DNA of 64,000 bases. Origin: Pseudomonas palmensis. GTDB lineage: Bacteria; Pseudomonadota; Gammaproteobacteria; Pseudomonadales; Pseudomonadaceae. Shown here one piece after another: positions 28,440 to 37,450 of the stretch. The notes under the pieces were generated by a model, which made no database searches, was not told the origin of the DNA, and worked only from the letters and a program-made list of their open reading frames with translations. The stretch spans positions 62,001-126,000 of the forward strand of contig NZ_JAFKEC010000005.1 of NCBI RefSeq assembly GCF_017848315.1, written 5' to 3'. The translations under genes were made by a program, and so were the position numbers. Within the stretch, counting starts at the first letter, position 1. Each line of letters starts with the position of its first letter.

Positions 28440-29387
28440 ATGTCTGCGAGCCCTGAAGCCGATCCGCTGCTGCCACGCAGCCTCGGCGCGCTGAAAATTT
28501 CCAGCCGCCAGATCACCTTGCTCAACGCCCTGGGCGAGTTCGGCAACCTGCGCCGCGCCGCAGCGGCGATGCACACCACCCAACCGGCGGCGAGCCTGCT
28601 GTTGCAGCAGTTGGAGGAGCGCCTGGGCGTACGCCTGTTCGAGCGCCTGCCCCGGGGCATGCAGCCCACTCTGTATGGCGAGGTGATGATCCGCTATGCC
28701 CAGGGCGCGCTGCACGAGTTCGAGCACGCCCAGGCGCAGATCGCCGAACTGGCCCGCGGTGCCATGGGCCTGGTGCGGGTGGGCACGGTGATGGGCCCGG
28801 TGCCGCGCCTGCTGACCGGCGCGGTGCTGGCCTACAAGCGCGACCACCCCAAGGTGCGCATCAGCATCGAGGTGGGCACCAGCGACACCTTGCTGCCGGC
28901 GCTGCTGCGCGGCGACTTCGACGTGGTGCTCGGGCGCCTGCCCGACCAGGGTGACAGCCAGGACCTGGACATCGAGCTGTTCGACATCGGCGAGCAGATG
29001 CGCGTGATCGCCAGGGCAGGGCACCCGCTGGCCGGCGCTGCGGCGCTGCAACTGGCCGACCTGGTGAGCCTCACCTGGATCCTGCACCCGCTCGGCAGCC
29101 CCATGCGCCGGCGCGTGGAAAGCGCGCTGCAGGCCGGCGGCATGGTGCAGTCGCTGGACATCGTCGAGACCGCCTCGATCCTGGCCACCACCGCCATGCT
29201 CGAAGCCTCCGACATGATCGCGGTGGTGCCCAACGACGTGGCCGAGCATTATGCGCGCTATGGCATGGTCGCCATCCTGCCGGTGGAGCTGCCCATCAGC
29301 ATGGTCAACCTGGGCCTGCTGACCCTGCGTTCGCGCCCACGCTCGGTGGCGCTGAACACCCTGCTGCATTACCTGCGGGCGCAATGA
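28440..29387 (+). CDS. LysR family regulator (GbpR-like), first of a tandem pair
   Basis: This is a LysR protein of about 315 residues. The winged helix is LLNALGEFGNLRRAAAAMHTT then QPAASLLLQQLEERLGVRLF, and the effector domain starts near GLVRVGTVMGPV. The ERLPRGMQPT linker and overall sequence place it with GbpR/sugar-acid regulators. I chose the ATG at 28440; an upstream GTG at 28398 would add 14 residues. It is divergent from the dehydratase/ACS operon and lies 38 bases before a related LysR gene. Its likely effector is a sugar acid of this cluster. Confidence 0.92.
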   Translation: MSASPEADPLLPRSLGALKISSRQITLLNALGEFGNLRRAAAAMHTTQPAASLLLQQLEERLGVRLFERLPRGMQPTLYGEVMIRYAQGALHEFEHAQAQIAELARGAMGLVRVGTVMGPVPRLLTGAVLAYKRDHPKVRISIEVGTSDTLLPALLRGDFDVVLGRLPDQGDSQDLDIELFDIGEQMRVIARAGHPLAGAAALQLADLVSLTWILHPLGSPMRRRVESALQAGGMVQSLDIVETASILATTAMLEASDMIAVVPNDVAEHYARYGMVAILPVELPISMVNLGLLTLRSRPRSVALNTLLHYLRAQ

Positions 29388-29425
29388 CATGACCTGCGCC
29401 GCCACCTTCAGGAGGCACTGAGCCG

Positions 29426-30397
29426 ATGCCCTCGGACATTACCCATTCCAGCTTCTGCAACTGGGTGCGCTTCAAGCACCTGGTGCTGATCGACACCCTG
29501 GCGCGCACGCGCAACATGCACGCCACCGCCTCGCGCATGAACCTCAGCCAGCCAGCCCTGAGCAAGATGCTGCGCGACCTCGAGGAGCAGTTCGGCTTTG
29601 CCCTGTTCGAACGCCTGCCGCGCAGCATGCCGCCCACCGAGCTGGGCGAGTACGTGGTGCGCTATGCGCAGAACGCGCTGGCCGACTCGCACACCTTCGT
29701 CGACCAGGTCAATCGCCTGCGCAAGGGCGGCCACGGCTTCATCAAGGTGGGCGGCATCTTCGCCGCCACCTCGGTGGTGCTGCCCCAGGCCATTGCCGCG
29801 ATCAAGGCGCGCAGCCCGCTGCTGTCGATAGAAGTGGTGGAGCAGTCCAGCGACTACCTGCTGGCGATGCTCGAACAGAACAAGCTCGACCTGATGATCG
29901 GGCGCTTCACCGAACCGCGTTTCGCCCAGTTGTTCGACTTTCAGGCACTGGAGCCCGAGCCCTTCTGCCTGGTGGTCAACAGCAGCCACCCGCTCAACCA
30001 GCTCGAGGTCACGCCGCTGGAGGCCCTGGGCGACTGGCCGTGGGTGCTGTACCCGGTCGGCACGCCGATCCGCGACCGCCTGGAGCGGGCGTTTCGCGCT
30101 GCCAACATCGCCACCCCCGCCGACAGCGTGGATACCATCTCGATGCCGATGTTCCTGCAACTGCTGCAGTCGGGGCCGATGATCGCCATGCTGCCGCGCT
30201 CGATGGTGGCGGCGCAGCTGGCCAGCGGTCAGTTTCGCGAGCTGCAGACCCCGCTGCACCTGGCACCGCTGGAGTACGGCATCATCACCCGCAAGGACCA
30301 GCCGCTGACCGGCTCGGCGCAGGTGTTCGCCGATATCCTGCTGGACTTCGCCCGCCAGCGCCGTCAGGCCGAGGGTCATAAAACGATCTATAAATGA
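29426..30397 (+). CDS. LysR family regulator (GbpR-like), second of a tandem pair
   Basis: This is a 323-residue LysR protein with helix-turn-helix RTRNMHATASRMNLSQPALSKML. The linker FERLPRSMPPTELGEYVVRYAQ is closely similar to the preceding LysR (FERLPRGMQPT.YGE..IRYAQ), so the two are paralogues. AGGAGG precedes the ATG. It lies 158 bp upstream of the hydro-lyase operon, with a 19-bp perfect palindrome in that gap. One LysR per flanking operon is the simplest division of labour. Confidence 0.93.
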   Translation: MPSDITHSSFCNWVRFKHLVLIDTLARTRNMHATASRMNLSQPALSKMLRDLEEQFGFALFERLPRSMPPTELGEYVVRYAQNALADSHTFVDQVNRLRKGGHGFIKVGGIFAATSVVLPQAIAAIKARSPLLSIEVVEQSSDYLLAMLEQNKLDLMIGRFTEPRFAQLFDFQALEPEPFCLVVNSSHPLNQLEVTPLEALGDWPWVLYPVGTPIRDRLERAFRAANIATPADSVDTISMPMFLQLLQSGPMIAMLPRSMVAAQLASGQFRELQTPLHLAPLEYGIITRKDQPLTGSAQVFADILLDFARQRRQAEGHKTIYK

Positions 30398-30414
30398 AAC
30401 AAGAATTCGCACTT

Positions 30415-30433
30415 CGATAACCCAGGGTTATCG
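30415..30433. promoter_or_regulatory. 19-bp perfect palindrome CGATAACCCAGGGTTATCG
   Basis: This exact palindrome contains a T-N11-A LysR box (T30418, A30430) and lies 123 bp upstream of the UxaA-type gene and just after the second LysR gene. Its position fits an activator site for the hydro-lyase/KGSADH operon. Confidence 0.6.
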
Positions 30434-30555
30434 CGTGATCGGATCATCTCATTGGGAATACGCCGGCCGGCTCCTTACAGTTGGTGCAGATTCGCCCGCA
30501 CAAGACGGGCGTGATGCCATAACAAGAAGCTTGCCGTAGCGCCCTGAGAGGTCCC

Positions 30556-32106
30556 ATGCACCTGATTGCCAGAACCCGCAGCAGCGAAGACCCTGCGGTC
30601 ATCCGCCTCAACCCGCTGGACAACGTGCTGATTGCCCGCCAGGTGCTGCCCGAGGGCCTGCATCTGGACGCCGAGGCGGTCACCGTGCGCCAGTCGATCC
30701 CTTCGGGACACAAGGTGGCCAGCCAGCGCGTGGAGCAGGGCGAGGCGCTGCGCCGCTATGGCCAGATCATCGGCTTTGCCTCGCAGCCCATCGAGGCCGG
30801 CGAACACGTGCATGTGCACAACGTGGAGATGGGCGACTTCGCCCGTGACTACGCCTTTGGCGAAGACGCCCACAGCGTGCCGGCCAGGGAAGCCTTCTTC
30901 GAAGGCATCGTGCGTGCCGACGGGCGAGTGGCCACCCGCAACTACGTGGGCATCCTGACCTCGGTGAACTGCTCGGCGACCGTTGCCCGTGCCGTGGCCG
31001 ACCATTTTCGCCGAGATATCCACCCCGAGGCGCTGGCCGACTACCCCAACGTCGATGGCGTGGTGGCCCTGAGCCACGGTGCCGGTTGCGCGGTCGACCC
31101 CAGCGGCGAAGCCCTGGGCCTGCTGCGCCGCACCCTGGGCGGCTATGCCGTGCACCCCAACTTCGCCGCCGTGCTGATCATCGGCCTGGGCTGCGAGACC
31201 AACCAGATCGAAAGCCTGATGCAGACCCAGGGGCTGACCGCCGGCGCCCAGTTGCGCGCGTTCACCATCCAGGGCATTGGCGGCACCTCCAAGACCATCG
31301 CCGCCGGTATCGAGCAGGTCAAGGCGCTGCTGGCCGACGCCAACCAGGTGCGCCGCGAGCCGGTCAGCGCCCGGCACCTGATCGTGGGCCTGCAATGCGG
31401 CGGTTCCGACGGCTATTCGGGCATCACCGCCAACCCCGCGCTGGGCAATGCGGTAGACCGCCTGGTGGCTGCGGGCGGCACCGCGATCCTGTCCGAAACC
31501 CCTGAAATCTACGGCGCCGAGCACCTGCTGACGCGCCGTGCGGTCAGCCGCGAAGTGGGCGAGAAGCTGATCGCGCGCATCCACTGGTGGGAAGACTACT
31601 GCCAGCGCATGAACGCCGAGCTCAACAACAACCCCTCGGCCGGCAACAAGGCCGGTGGCCTCACCACCATTCTCGAAAAATCCCTGGGCGCCGTGGCCAA
31701 GGCCGGCTCCAGCAACCTGGTGGACGTGTACCAGTATGCCGAGGCCGTGCGCGCCAAGGGGCTGGTGTTCATGGACACCCCCGGCTACGACCCGGTGTCG
31801 GCCACCGGCCAGGTCGCCGGCGGCGCCAACCTGATCGCCTTCACCACCGGTCGCGGTTCGGCCTACGGCTGCGCCCCGGCGCCGTCGATCAAGCTGGCCA
31901 CCAACAACCGGGTGTTCGAGCACCAGGAAGAAGACATGGACGTGAACTGCGGCGGCATTGCCGACGGTTCCACCAGCATTGAAGAACGCGGCGCCTACAT
32001 CTTCGAACAGATGCTGCGCATCGCATCGGGCCAGCGCAGCAAGAGCGAGCAACACGGCTACGGGCAGAACGAGTTCGTGCCGTGGCAGATCGGCGCCGTG
32101 ACCTGA
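30556..32106 (+). CDS. UxaA/GarD-family sugar-acid hydro-lyase (altronate or galactarate dehydratase type)
   Basis: This is a 516-residue two-part enzyme. An N-terminal SAF-like domain (about 15-90, with IPSGHKVASQ and YGQIIGFA) is joined to the large UxaA/GarD catalytic domain. Key motifs are RNYVGILTSVNCSATVA, IGLGCETNQIE, LQCGGSDGYSGITANPALG and NPSAGNKAGG..T. UxaA (about 495) dehydrates D-altronate and GarD (about 520) dehydrates galactarate, both iron-dependent. The length is nearer GarD while CGGSDG.SGITANP is closer to UxaA, so substrate is not settled. It is the first gene of a five-gene plus-strand operon. GAGAGG precedes the ATG. Confidence 0.9.
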   Translation: MHLIARTRSSEDPAVIRLNPLDNVLIARQVLPEGLHLDAEAVTVRQSIPSGHKVASQRVEQGEALRRYGQIIGFASQPIEAGEHVHVHNVEMGDFARDYAFGEDAHSVPAREAFFEGIVRADGRVATRNYVGILTSVNCSATVARAVADHFRRDIHPEALADYPNVDGVVALSHGAGCAVDPSGEALGLLRRTLGGYAVHPNFAAVLIIGLGCETNQIESLMQTQGLTAGAQLRAFTIQGIGGTSKTIAAGIEQVKALLADANQVRREPVSARHLIVGLQCGGSDGYSGITANPALGNAVDRLVAAGGTAILSETPEIYGAEHLLTRRAVSREVGEKLIARIHWWEDYCQRMNAELNNNPSAGNKAGGLTTILEKSLGAVAKAGSSNLVDVYQYAEAVRAKGLVFMDTPGYDPVSATGQVAGGANLIAFTTGRGSAYGCAPAPSIKLATNNRVFEHQEEDMDVNCGGIADGSTSIEERGAYIFEQMLRIASGQRSKSEQHGYGQNEFVPWQIGAVT

Positions 32107-32136
32107 TTGACCTTTCCGCACCCTTACAGAGGCGAA

Positions 32137-33729
32137 ATGCACATGAGCTTTTCCGGACACAACTTCATCGCAGGCCAGCGCAGCGCCCTGGGCGACACCC
32201 TGGTCTACAGCGTCGACGCCCACACCGGCGAACGCCTGCCGGGCGGTTTCCACCAGGCCACCCTGAGCGAAGTCGACAGCGCCGTTGCCGGTGCCAGCGC
32301 GGCCTTCCCGTTGTTTCGCAGCCTGCCGGCCGTGCGCCGGGCCGAATTTCTCGACGCCATTGCCGATGAACTCGACGCGCTGGGCGAGGACTTCGTGGCG
32401 CTGACCTGCCGCGAAACCGCGCTGCCAAGCGCACGCATCCAGGGGGAGCGCGGTCGCACCAGCGGCCAGATGCGCCTGTTCGCCAAGGTGCTGCGCCGTG
32501 GCGACTTCTACGGTGCGCGCATCGACCAGGCGCTGCCCGAGCGCACGCCGCTGCCACGTCCGGACCTGCGCCAGTACCGCATCGGCGTGGGCCCGGTGGC
32601 GGTGTTCGGCGCCAGCAACTTCCCGCTGGCATTCTCCACCGCTGGCGGCGACACCGCCGCAGCGCTGGCAGCCGGTTGCCCGGTGGTGTTCAAGGCCCAC
32701 AGTGGCCACATGGCCACTGCCGAGCGCGTGGCTGAAGCGCTGCTGCGTGCGGCCGACAAAACCGGCATGCCGGCCGGCGTGTTCAACATGATCTTCGGTG
32801 GCGGTGTGGGCGAGGCGCTGGTCAAGCACCCCGGCATCCAGGCCGTGGGCTTCACCGGTTCGCTCAAGGGTGGCCGTGCCCTTTGCGACATGGCGGCGGC
32901 GCGGCCGCAGCCGATCCCGGTATTTGCCGAGATGTCGAGCATCAACCCGGTACTGGCGCTGCCGCAGGCACTGGCCAGCCGTGGTGCGCAGATGGCCAGG
33001 GAACTGGCCGCCTCGGTGGTGCAGGGCTGTGGCCAGTTCTGTACCAACCCGGGCCTGGTGCTGGGCATCCGCTCGCCGGCCTTCACCACCTTCATCGAGC
33101 AACTGGGCGGCCACCTGGCCGAACAGGCGCCGCAGACCATGCTCAACGCCGGCACCCTGGCCAGCTATGGCAAGGGCCTGCAGGCACTGCTGGCGCACCC
33201 CGGCATCCAGCACCTGAGCGGCCAGGCACAAGCCGGCAACCAGGCCCAGGCGCAGCTGTTCGGCGCCGATGTCAGCCTGCTGCTGGAACACGACGAACTG
33301 CTGCAGGAAGAGGTGTTCGGCCCCTGCACCATCGTGATCCAGGTGGCCGACGACGCCGAGCTGCTGCGCGCCGTCAGCGCCCTGCGTGGCCAGCTCACCG
33401 CCACGCTGCTGGCCGACGGTGACGACCTGCCGGCCTTCGCCCAGCTGTTCGGCGTGCTCGAAGACAAGGTCGGCCGCGTGCTGGTCAACGGCTACCCCAC
33501 CGGTGTGGAGGTGTGTGACGCGATGGTGCACGGCGGCCCGTACCCGGCCACCTCCGATGCCCGCGGCACCTCGGTCGGCACCCTGGCCATCGACCGCTTC
33601 CTGCGCCCGGTGTGCTACCAGAACGTGCCCGACGCGCTGCTGCCGGATGCCCTGAAGGACGCCAACCCGCTGGGTATCCAGCGCCTGGTCGATGGCCAGT
33701 ACAGTCGCCAGGGCCTGAGCGATGTCTGA
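32137..33729 (+). CDS. Alpha-ketoglutaric semialdehyde (2,5-dioxovalerate) dehydrogenase
   Basis: This is an aldehyde dehydrogenase of about 530 residues, in the KGSADH type III size class. It has the N-terminal FSGHNFIAGQRSA and cofactor motif PVAVFGASNFPLAFSTAGGDTAAALAAGCPVVFK. The catalytic Cys is in VVQGCGQFCTNPG, the catalytic Glu region is FAEMSSINPV, and the C-terminal VTNGYPTGVEV-like segment is LVNGYPTGVEVCDAMVHGGPYPATSD. It oxidises alpha-ketoglutaric semialdehyde to alpha-ketoglutarate, the last step of non-phosphorylative sugar-acid and hydroxyproline breakdown. Two ATGs (32137, 32143) are possible starts. The stop overlaps the next gene's start by eight bases. Confidence 0.93.
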   Translation: MHMSFSGHNFIAGQRSALGDTLVYSVDAHTGERLPGGFHQATLSEVDSAVAGASAAFPLFRSLPAVRRAEFLDAIADELDALGEDFVALTCRETALPSARIQGERGRTSGQMRLFAKVLRRGDFYGARIDQALPERTPLPRPDLRQYRIGVGPVAVFGASNFPLAFSTAGGDTAAALAAGCPVVFKAHSGHMATAERVAEALLRAADKTGMPAGVFNMIFGGGVGEALVKHPGIQAVGFTGSLKGGRALCDMAAARPQPIPVFAEMSSINPVLALPQALASRGAQMARELAASVVQGCGQFCTNPGLVLGIRSPAFTTFIEQLGGHLAEQAPQTMLNAGTLASYGKGLQALLAHPGIQHLSGQAQAGNQAQAQLFGADVSLLLEHDELLQEEVFGPCTIVIQVADDAELLRAVSALRGQLTATLLADGDDLPAFAQLFGVLEDKVGRVLVNGYPTGVEVCDAMVHGGPYPATSDARGTSVGTLAIDRFLRPVCYQNVPDALLPDALKDANPLGIQRLVDGQYSRQGLSDV

Positions 33730-34780
33730 AGCCCGGCGCTACGACACGGCCACGCTGACCCGGTTCGTCGAACAGTTGTTCGAGGGTGCCGGGGCCGACG
33801 CCGAGGTGGCCCGGGTGGTGACCCGCGTGCTGCTCGAGGGCGAGCTGCTGGGGCACCGCACCCACGGCCTGAACCTGGTCAGCCGCTATGTCGGTGGCGT
33901 ACAGCGCGGTGAGGTCAAGGCACGTGCCGCCGACCTCGAACACCTGCAGGGCAGCGGCATCGCCACGCTGTTCGACGGCCACTACGTGCTGGGCCCGTAC
34001 TGCGTGGAGCGTGCCCTGGCATGCGCCGCGCAGGGTGCCCAGGCGCAGGGTATCGGCATCTCGGTGGTGCGCCGTGCCTCGCACATCGGCTGCCTGGCGG
34101 CCTACCTCAAGCCCTACACCGACCGTGGCCTGGTGGCCCTGCTGTATTCCTCCGACCCGTCGGTGGGGCTGGTGTGCGCCCAGGGCGGCATCGACCCGAT
34201 CTACACCCCCAACCCGATTGCCGCGGGTATTCCGACCCAGGGCGAGCCGATCCTGCTGGATGTGAGCATGTCCAGCGTCACCCTGGGCCTGGTGGGCCAG
34301 TGCCGCGATGCCGGCACCACCTTGCCTCACGCCGTGCTGATGAGTAACGACGGCACGCCGAGCAACGACCCGCGCGACTTCTTCACCACGCCCCAGGGCA
34401 GCCTGCTGCCATTGGGCGGGCAGGCCTTCGGGCACAAGGGCTTTGCCCTGGCCCTGCTGGTCGAGGCGCTGACCTCGGGCCTGGCCGGGCACGGGCGCAA
34501 GGACGCGCCGCAGCAGTGGGGCGCCTCGGCCACCGCAGTGGTGATCGACCCGCGCTTCTTCGGCGGGCTTGAGGCCTTTACCGCCGAGAGCAGCTTCCTT
34601 GGCCAGTTGGTGCTGGCCAGCCGTCCGCTCGACCCGCAGCGCCCGGTGCGCCTGCCGGGCCAGGCCGGGCTGAAACTGCGCGAGCAGGCGTTGCGCGAGG
34701 GCCTGGGCCTGTCGCCGGCGGTGCTCGATGCGCTGAACCAGACCGCTGCGCAGTTGCAACTTGCGCCGCTTTCGCAATGA
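33722..34780 (+). CDS. Ldh2/MDH2-family NAD(P)-dependent 2-oxoacid reductase (YiaK/ComC type)
   Basis: This is a 352-residue member of the malate/L-lactate dehydrogenase 2 family, which reduces 2-oxo acids or cyclic imines. The catalytic His residues are in ELLGHRTHGLNLVSRY and VVRRASHIGCLAAYL. The nucleotide-binding region is IYTPNPIAAGIP and the C-terminal signature is GGQAFGHKGFALALLVEAL. Relatives include 2,3-diketogulonate reductase (YiaK), piperideine-2-carboxylate reductase and sulfolactate dehydrogenase. Here it probably acts on a sugar-derived keto acid. It overlaps both neighbours (8 bp and ATGA), so it is translated with them. Confidence 0.91.
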   Translation: MSEARRYDTATLTRFVEQLFEGAGADAEVARVVTRVLLEGELLGHRTHGLNLVSRYVGGVQRGEVKARAADLEHLQGSGIATLFDGHYVLGPYCVERALACAAQGAQAQGIGISVVRRASHIGCLAAYLKPYTDRGLVALLYSSDPSVGLVCAQGGIDPIYTPNPIAAGIPTQGEPILLDVSMSSVTLGLVGQCRDAGTTLPHAVLMSNDGTPSNDPRDFFTTPQGSLLPLGGQAFGHKGFALALLVEALTSGLAGHGRKDAPQQWGASATAVVIDPRFFGGLEAFTAESSFLGQLVLASRPLDPQRPVRLPGQAGLKLREQALREGLGLSPAVLDALNQTAAQLQLAPLSQ

Positions 34781-34806
34781 CCGACCACCACAACAAGAGT
34801 GCACAC

Positions 34807-36024
34807 ATGACCAACCAGAACCAGGCGCACGCGCCTCTCGCACTGAGCAACGATCTCGCCGTGTTCGCCACCGGCAGCTGGGTAGGGCGGGTGTGGCTGC
34901 CCGAGCAGGGCCCGGCCGTGGTGCTGGTCAGGGCCGGCGCGGTGCATGACATCAGTGCGCATGTGGCCACCGTCTCGGCCCTGCTCGAACAACCCGACCC
35001 GGCCGCCTACCTGCGCGCACTGCCGCTGGGCGAGGCGTTGATCGAGCTGCCCGCGCTGCTGGCCAACAGCGACCCGCAGCAGCGCGATGCGCGCCTGCCA
35101 TGGTTGCTGGCCCCCATCGACCTGCAGGCGGTCAAGGCCGCCGGCGTGACCTTCGCCGCCAGCCTGCTGGAGCGTGTGGTCGAAGAGCAGGCCAAGGGCG
35201 ACCCGGCCAAGGCCGACGCGATTCGCGACACCCTGGTCAGCCGCATCGGCGCCGACCTGTCGCGTATCGTGCCCGGCTCGGCCCAGGCCGAAGAACTGCG
35301 CGTGCTGCTGGTGGAGCAGGGCATGTGGTCGCAGTACCTGGAAGTGGGCATCGGCCCGGACGCCGAAGTGTTCACCAAGGCCCAGCCGTTGTCGGCGGTC
35401 GGCCACGGCGCCGATATCGGCCTGCACCCCAAGTCCAGCTGGAACAACCCCGAGCCCGAGGTGGTGCTGGCGGTGTCGAGCAACGGCACCATCCACGGCG
35501 CCATGCTGGGCAACGACGTGAACCTGCGCGACTTCGAAGGGCGCAGCGCGCTGCTGCTGTCCAAGGCCAAGGACAACAACGCCTCGACCGCCCTCGGCCC
35601 GCTGCTGCGCCTGTTCGACGAGACCTTCAGCCTGGAGGACGTGCGCGCCGCCGAAGTCGACCTGCGCGTCGAAGGCCGGGATGGCTTCGTGCTGCAGGGG
35701 CGCAGCTCGATGCGCCAGATCAGCCGCGACCCGGTCGACCTGGTGCAGCAGACCCTCAACGAGAACCACCAGTACCCCGACGGCCTGGTGCTGTTTCTGG
35801 GTACCCTGTTCGCGCCCAAGCAGGACCGTGACCAGCCCGGCAGCGGTTTCACCCACAAGCTGGGCGATGTGGTCACCATCAGCAACCCGCTGCTGGGCAG
35901 CCTGTGCAACCGCGTGACCACCAGCGACCAGGCACCACAATGGGCATTCGGCCTGCGTGCGCTGATCGAAAGCCTGAGCCGTCGTGGCTTGCTGGAGGTG
36001 GCAGTGACTGCACGCCAGCCCTGA
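34807..36024 (+). CDS. Fumarylacetoacetate-hydrolase-fold enzyme (2-keto-3-deoxy acid dehydratase/hydrolase candidate)
   Basis: This protein of about 405 residues has an unusual N-terminal half and a C-terminal FAH domain. The metal ligands are visible: E-x-E in NPEPEVVLAV, and Asp in MLGNDVNLRDFEGRSALLL, matching the FAH pattern E.E.....G......ND.S.RD. Long FAH proteins like this occur beside KGSADH genes and include 2-keto-3-deoxypentonate dehydratases that form alpha-ketoglutaric semialdehyde. That would feed the aldehyde dehydrogenase of this operon; the assignment is inferred from context. The ATG at 34807 has an AAGAG site; an in-frame ATG at 34777 overlaps the previous stop and could also be used. 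Confidence 0.88.
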   Translation: MTNQNQAHAPLALSNDLAVFATGSWVGRVWLPEQGPAVVLVRAGAVHDISAHVATVSALLEQPDPAAYLRALPLGEALIELPALLANSDPQQRDARLPWLLAPIDLQAVKAAGVTFAASLLERVVEEQAKGDPAKADAIRDTLVSRIGADLSRIVPGSAQAEELRVLLVEQGMWSQYLEVGIGPDAEVFTKAQPLSAVGHGADIGLHPKSSWNNPEPEVVLAVSSNGTIHGAMLGNDVNLRDFEGRSALLLSKAKDNNASTALGPLLRLFDETFSLEDVRAAEVDLRVEGRDGFVLQGRSSMRQISRDPVDLVQQTLNENHQYPDGLVLFLGTLFAPKQDRDQPGSGFTHKLGDVVTISNPLLGSLCNRVTTSDQAPQWAFGLRALIESLSRRGLLEVAVTARQP

Positions 36025-36110
36025 GCGGGCGTGCGTATTCCAGGGATGACGTGTGGATGAAGGATCGCCTCGGCGTTTGACGCTGCAACAACAATAATAA
36101 AGGCCATCAG

Positions 36111-37424
36111 ATGAACGCACTGAAGAAGTACCAACGCATCACCGTCGTGTTTCTGCTGTTGATCGGCATCGTCAACTACCTGGACCGCAGCGCGCTGTCG
36201 ATTGCCAACACCTCGATCCAGCGCGACATGCTCATCAGCCCTTCGCAGATGGGCATCCTGCTGTCGGCCTTCTCCGTGGCCTATGCCTTTGCGCAGTTGC
36301 CACTGGGCCTGATCATCGACCGACTGGGCAGCAAGATCGCCCTGGGCGCCTCGTTGCTGGCCTGGTCGGTGGCGCAGTCGCTGTGCGGGCTGGTCAACAG
36401 CTTTGGCGGCTTCATGGGCCTGCGGGTGCTGCTGGGGATCGGCGAGGCGCCGATGTTCCCCTCGGCGGCCAAGGCGCTGTCGGAATGGTTCGACGCCAAC
36501 GAGCGGGGCACGCCGACCGGCATCGTGTGGTCGTCGACCTGCCTGGGGCCGTGTCTGGCGCCACCGTTGCTGACGCTGTTCATGGTCAACTTCGGCTGGC
36601 GCGGGATGTTCATCATCACCGGCGTGATCGGCATCGTGCTGGCGCTGTGCTGGTTGTCGTTCTACAAGAGCAAGGCCAGGTACCTGGCCGAACTGGCGGC
36701 GCAGGGCCAGGCGCTGCCAAGCGAACAGCCGGCGCCGCGGGCTGACGCGGTGCAGGCGCCCAAGGCGTCGTACTTTGCCGGCTGGCTCGACCTGTTCAAG
36801 CACCGCAGCACCTGGGGCGCGGTGCTGGGCTTCATGGGCGTGATCTACATGCTGTGGCTGCATCTGACCTGGCTGCCGGGCTACTTCGAGCGCGAGCATG
36901 GGCTGAACCTGTATGACACCGCGTGGGTGGTATCGCTGGCCTATGGTTTCGGCGCGGTGGGCACCATCGTGGCGGGTCGGTTCTGCGACCTGCTGGTACG
37001 GCGTGGCATGAGCGTGCTGGCCAGCCGCAAGTTCAGCGTGATCACCGGGCTGGTGCTGGCGGCGCTGTTCACCTTGCCGCTGTCATATGTGAGCGGGTTG
37101 ACCGGGTGCGTGATACTGCTGTGCCTGGCGCTGTTCAGCATCAACATGGCCAGTGCCACTGCGTGGATGATCGTCAACACCATCGTCGACAGCCCGCGGG
37201 TGGCCTCGTTTGGTTCGATCCAGAACTTTGGCGGCTACATTGCAGGGTCCGTGGCGCCGATCGTGACCGGGTTCAGCATCCAGTATTCGGGTTCGTTCAA
37301 TACCGCGTTCATGATCAGTGCGGTGGTGGCGCTGTGCTCGGCGCTGGCGTACTTCCTGTTGCTCAAGGCGCCGATCGGCGGGGCGGATGAGCCGGCGGGG
37401 CAGATGGCCGGGGCTACCCAGTAG
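36111..37424 (+). CDS. MFS transporter, ACS family (hexuronate/sugar-acid type)
   Basis: This is a 437-residue protein with 12 membrane segments. It starts MNALKKYQRITVVFLLLIGIVNYLDRSALSIA; the NYLDR.ALSIA motif is diagnostic of the ExuT/GudP/galactonate transporter group. It imports sugar acids with protons. It is the last gene of the UxaA-type operon, 86 bp after the FAH gene, and is a second, distinct transporter from the one at 25.6 kb, implying two related substrates. Confidence 0.93.
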   Translation: MNALKKYQRITVVFLLLIGIVNYLDRSALSIANTSIQRDMLISPSQMGILLSAFSVAYAFAQLPLGLIIDRLGSKIALGASLLAWSVAQSLCGLVNSFGGFMGLRVLLGIGEAPMFPSAAKALSEWFDANERGTPTGIVWSSTCLGPCLAPPLLTLFMVNFGWRGMFIITGVIGIVLALCWLSFYKSKARYLAELAAQGQALPSEQPAPRADAVQAPKASYFAGWLDLFKHRSTWGAVLGFMGVIYMLWLHLTWLPGYFEREHGLNLYDTAWVVSLAYGFGAVGTIVAGRFCDLLVRRGMSVLASRKFSVITGLVLAALFTLPLSYVSGLTGCVILLCLALFSINMASATAWMIVNTIVDSPRVASFGSIQNFGGYIAGSVAPIVTGFSIQYSGSFNTAFMISAVVALCSALAYFLLLKAPIGGADEPAGQMAGATQ

Positions 37425-37433
37425 GACAGGTGG

Positions 37434-37450
37434 CGAGCGCTTCGCGCTCG
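37434..37450 (+). terminator. Small hairpin after the MFS gene
   Basis: CGAGCGC (37434-37440), loop TTC and GCGCTCG (37444-37450) form a tight stem ten bases after the stop. There is no T-tract beyond TTC, so its role as terminator is tentative. Confidence 0.35.

Noticed and set aside
30556..32106. Calling the gene garD outright, completing a galactarate pathway
   Set aside because: Motifs are intermediate between UxaA and GarD and no kdgD-type gene lies in the window, so the specific name is not supported.
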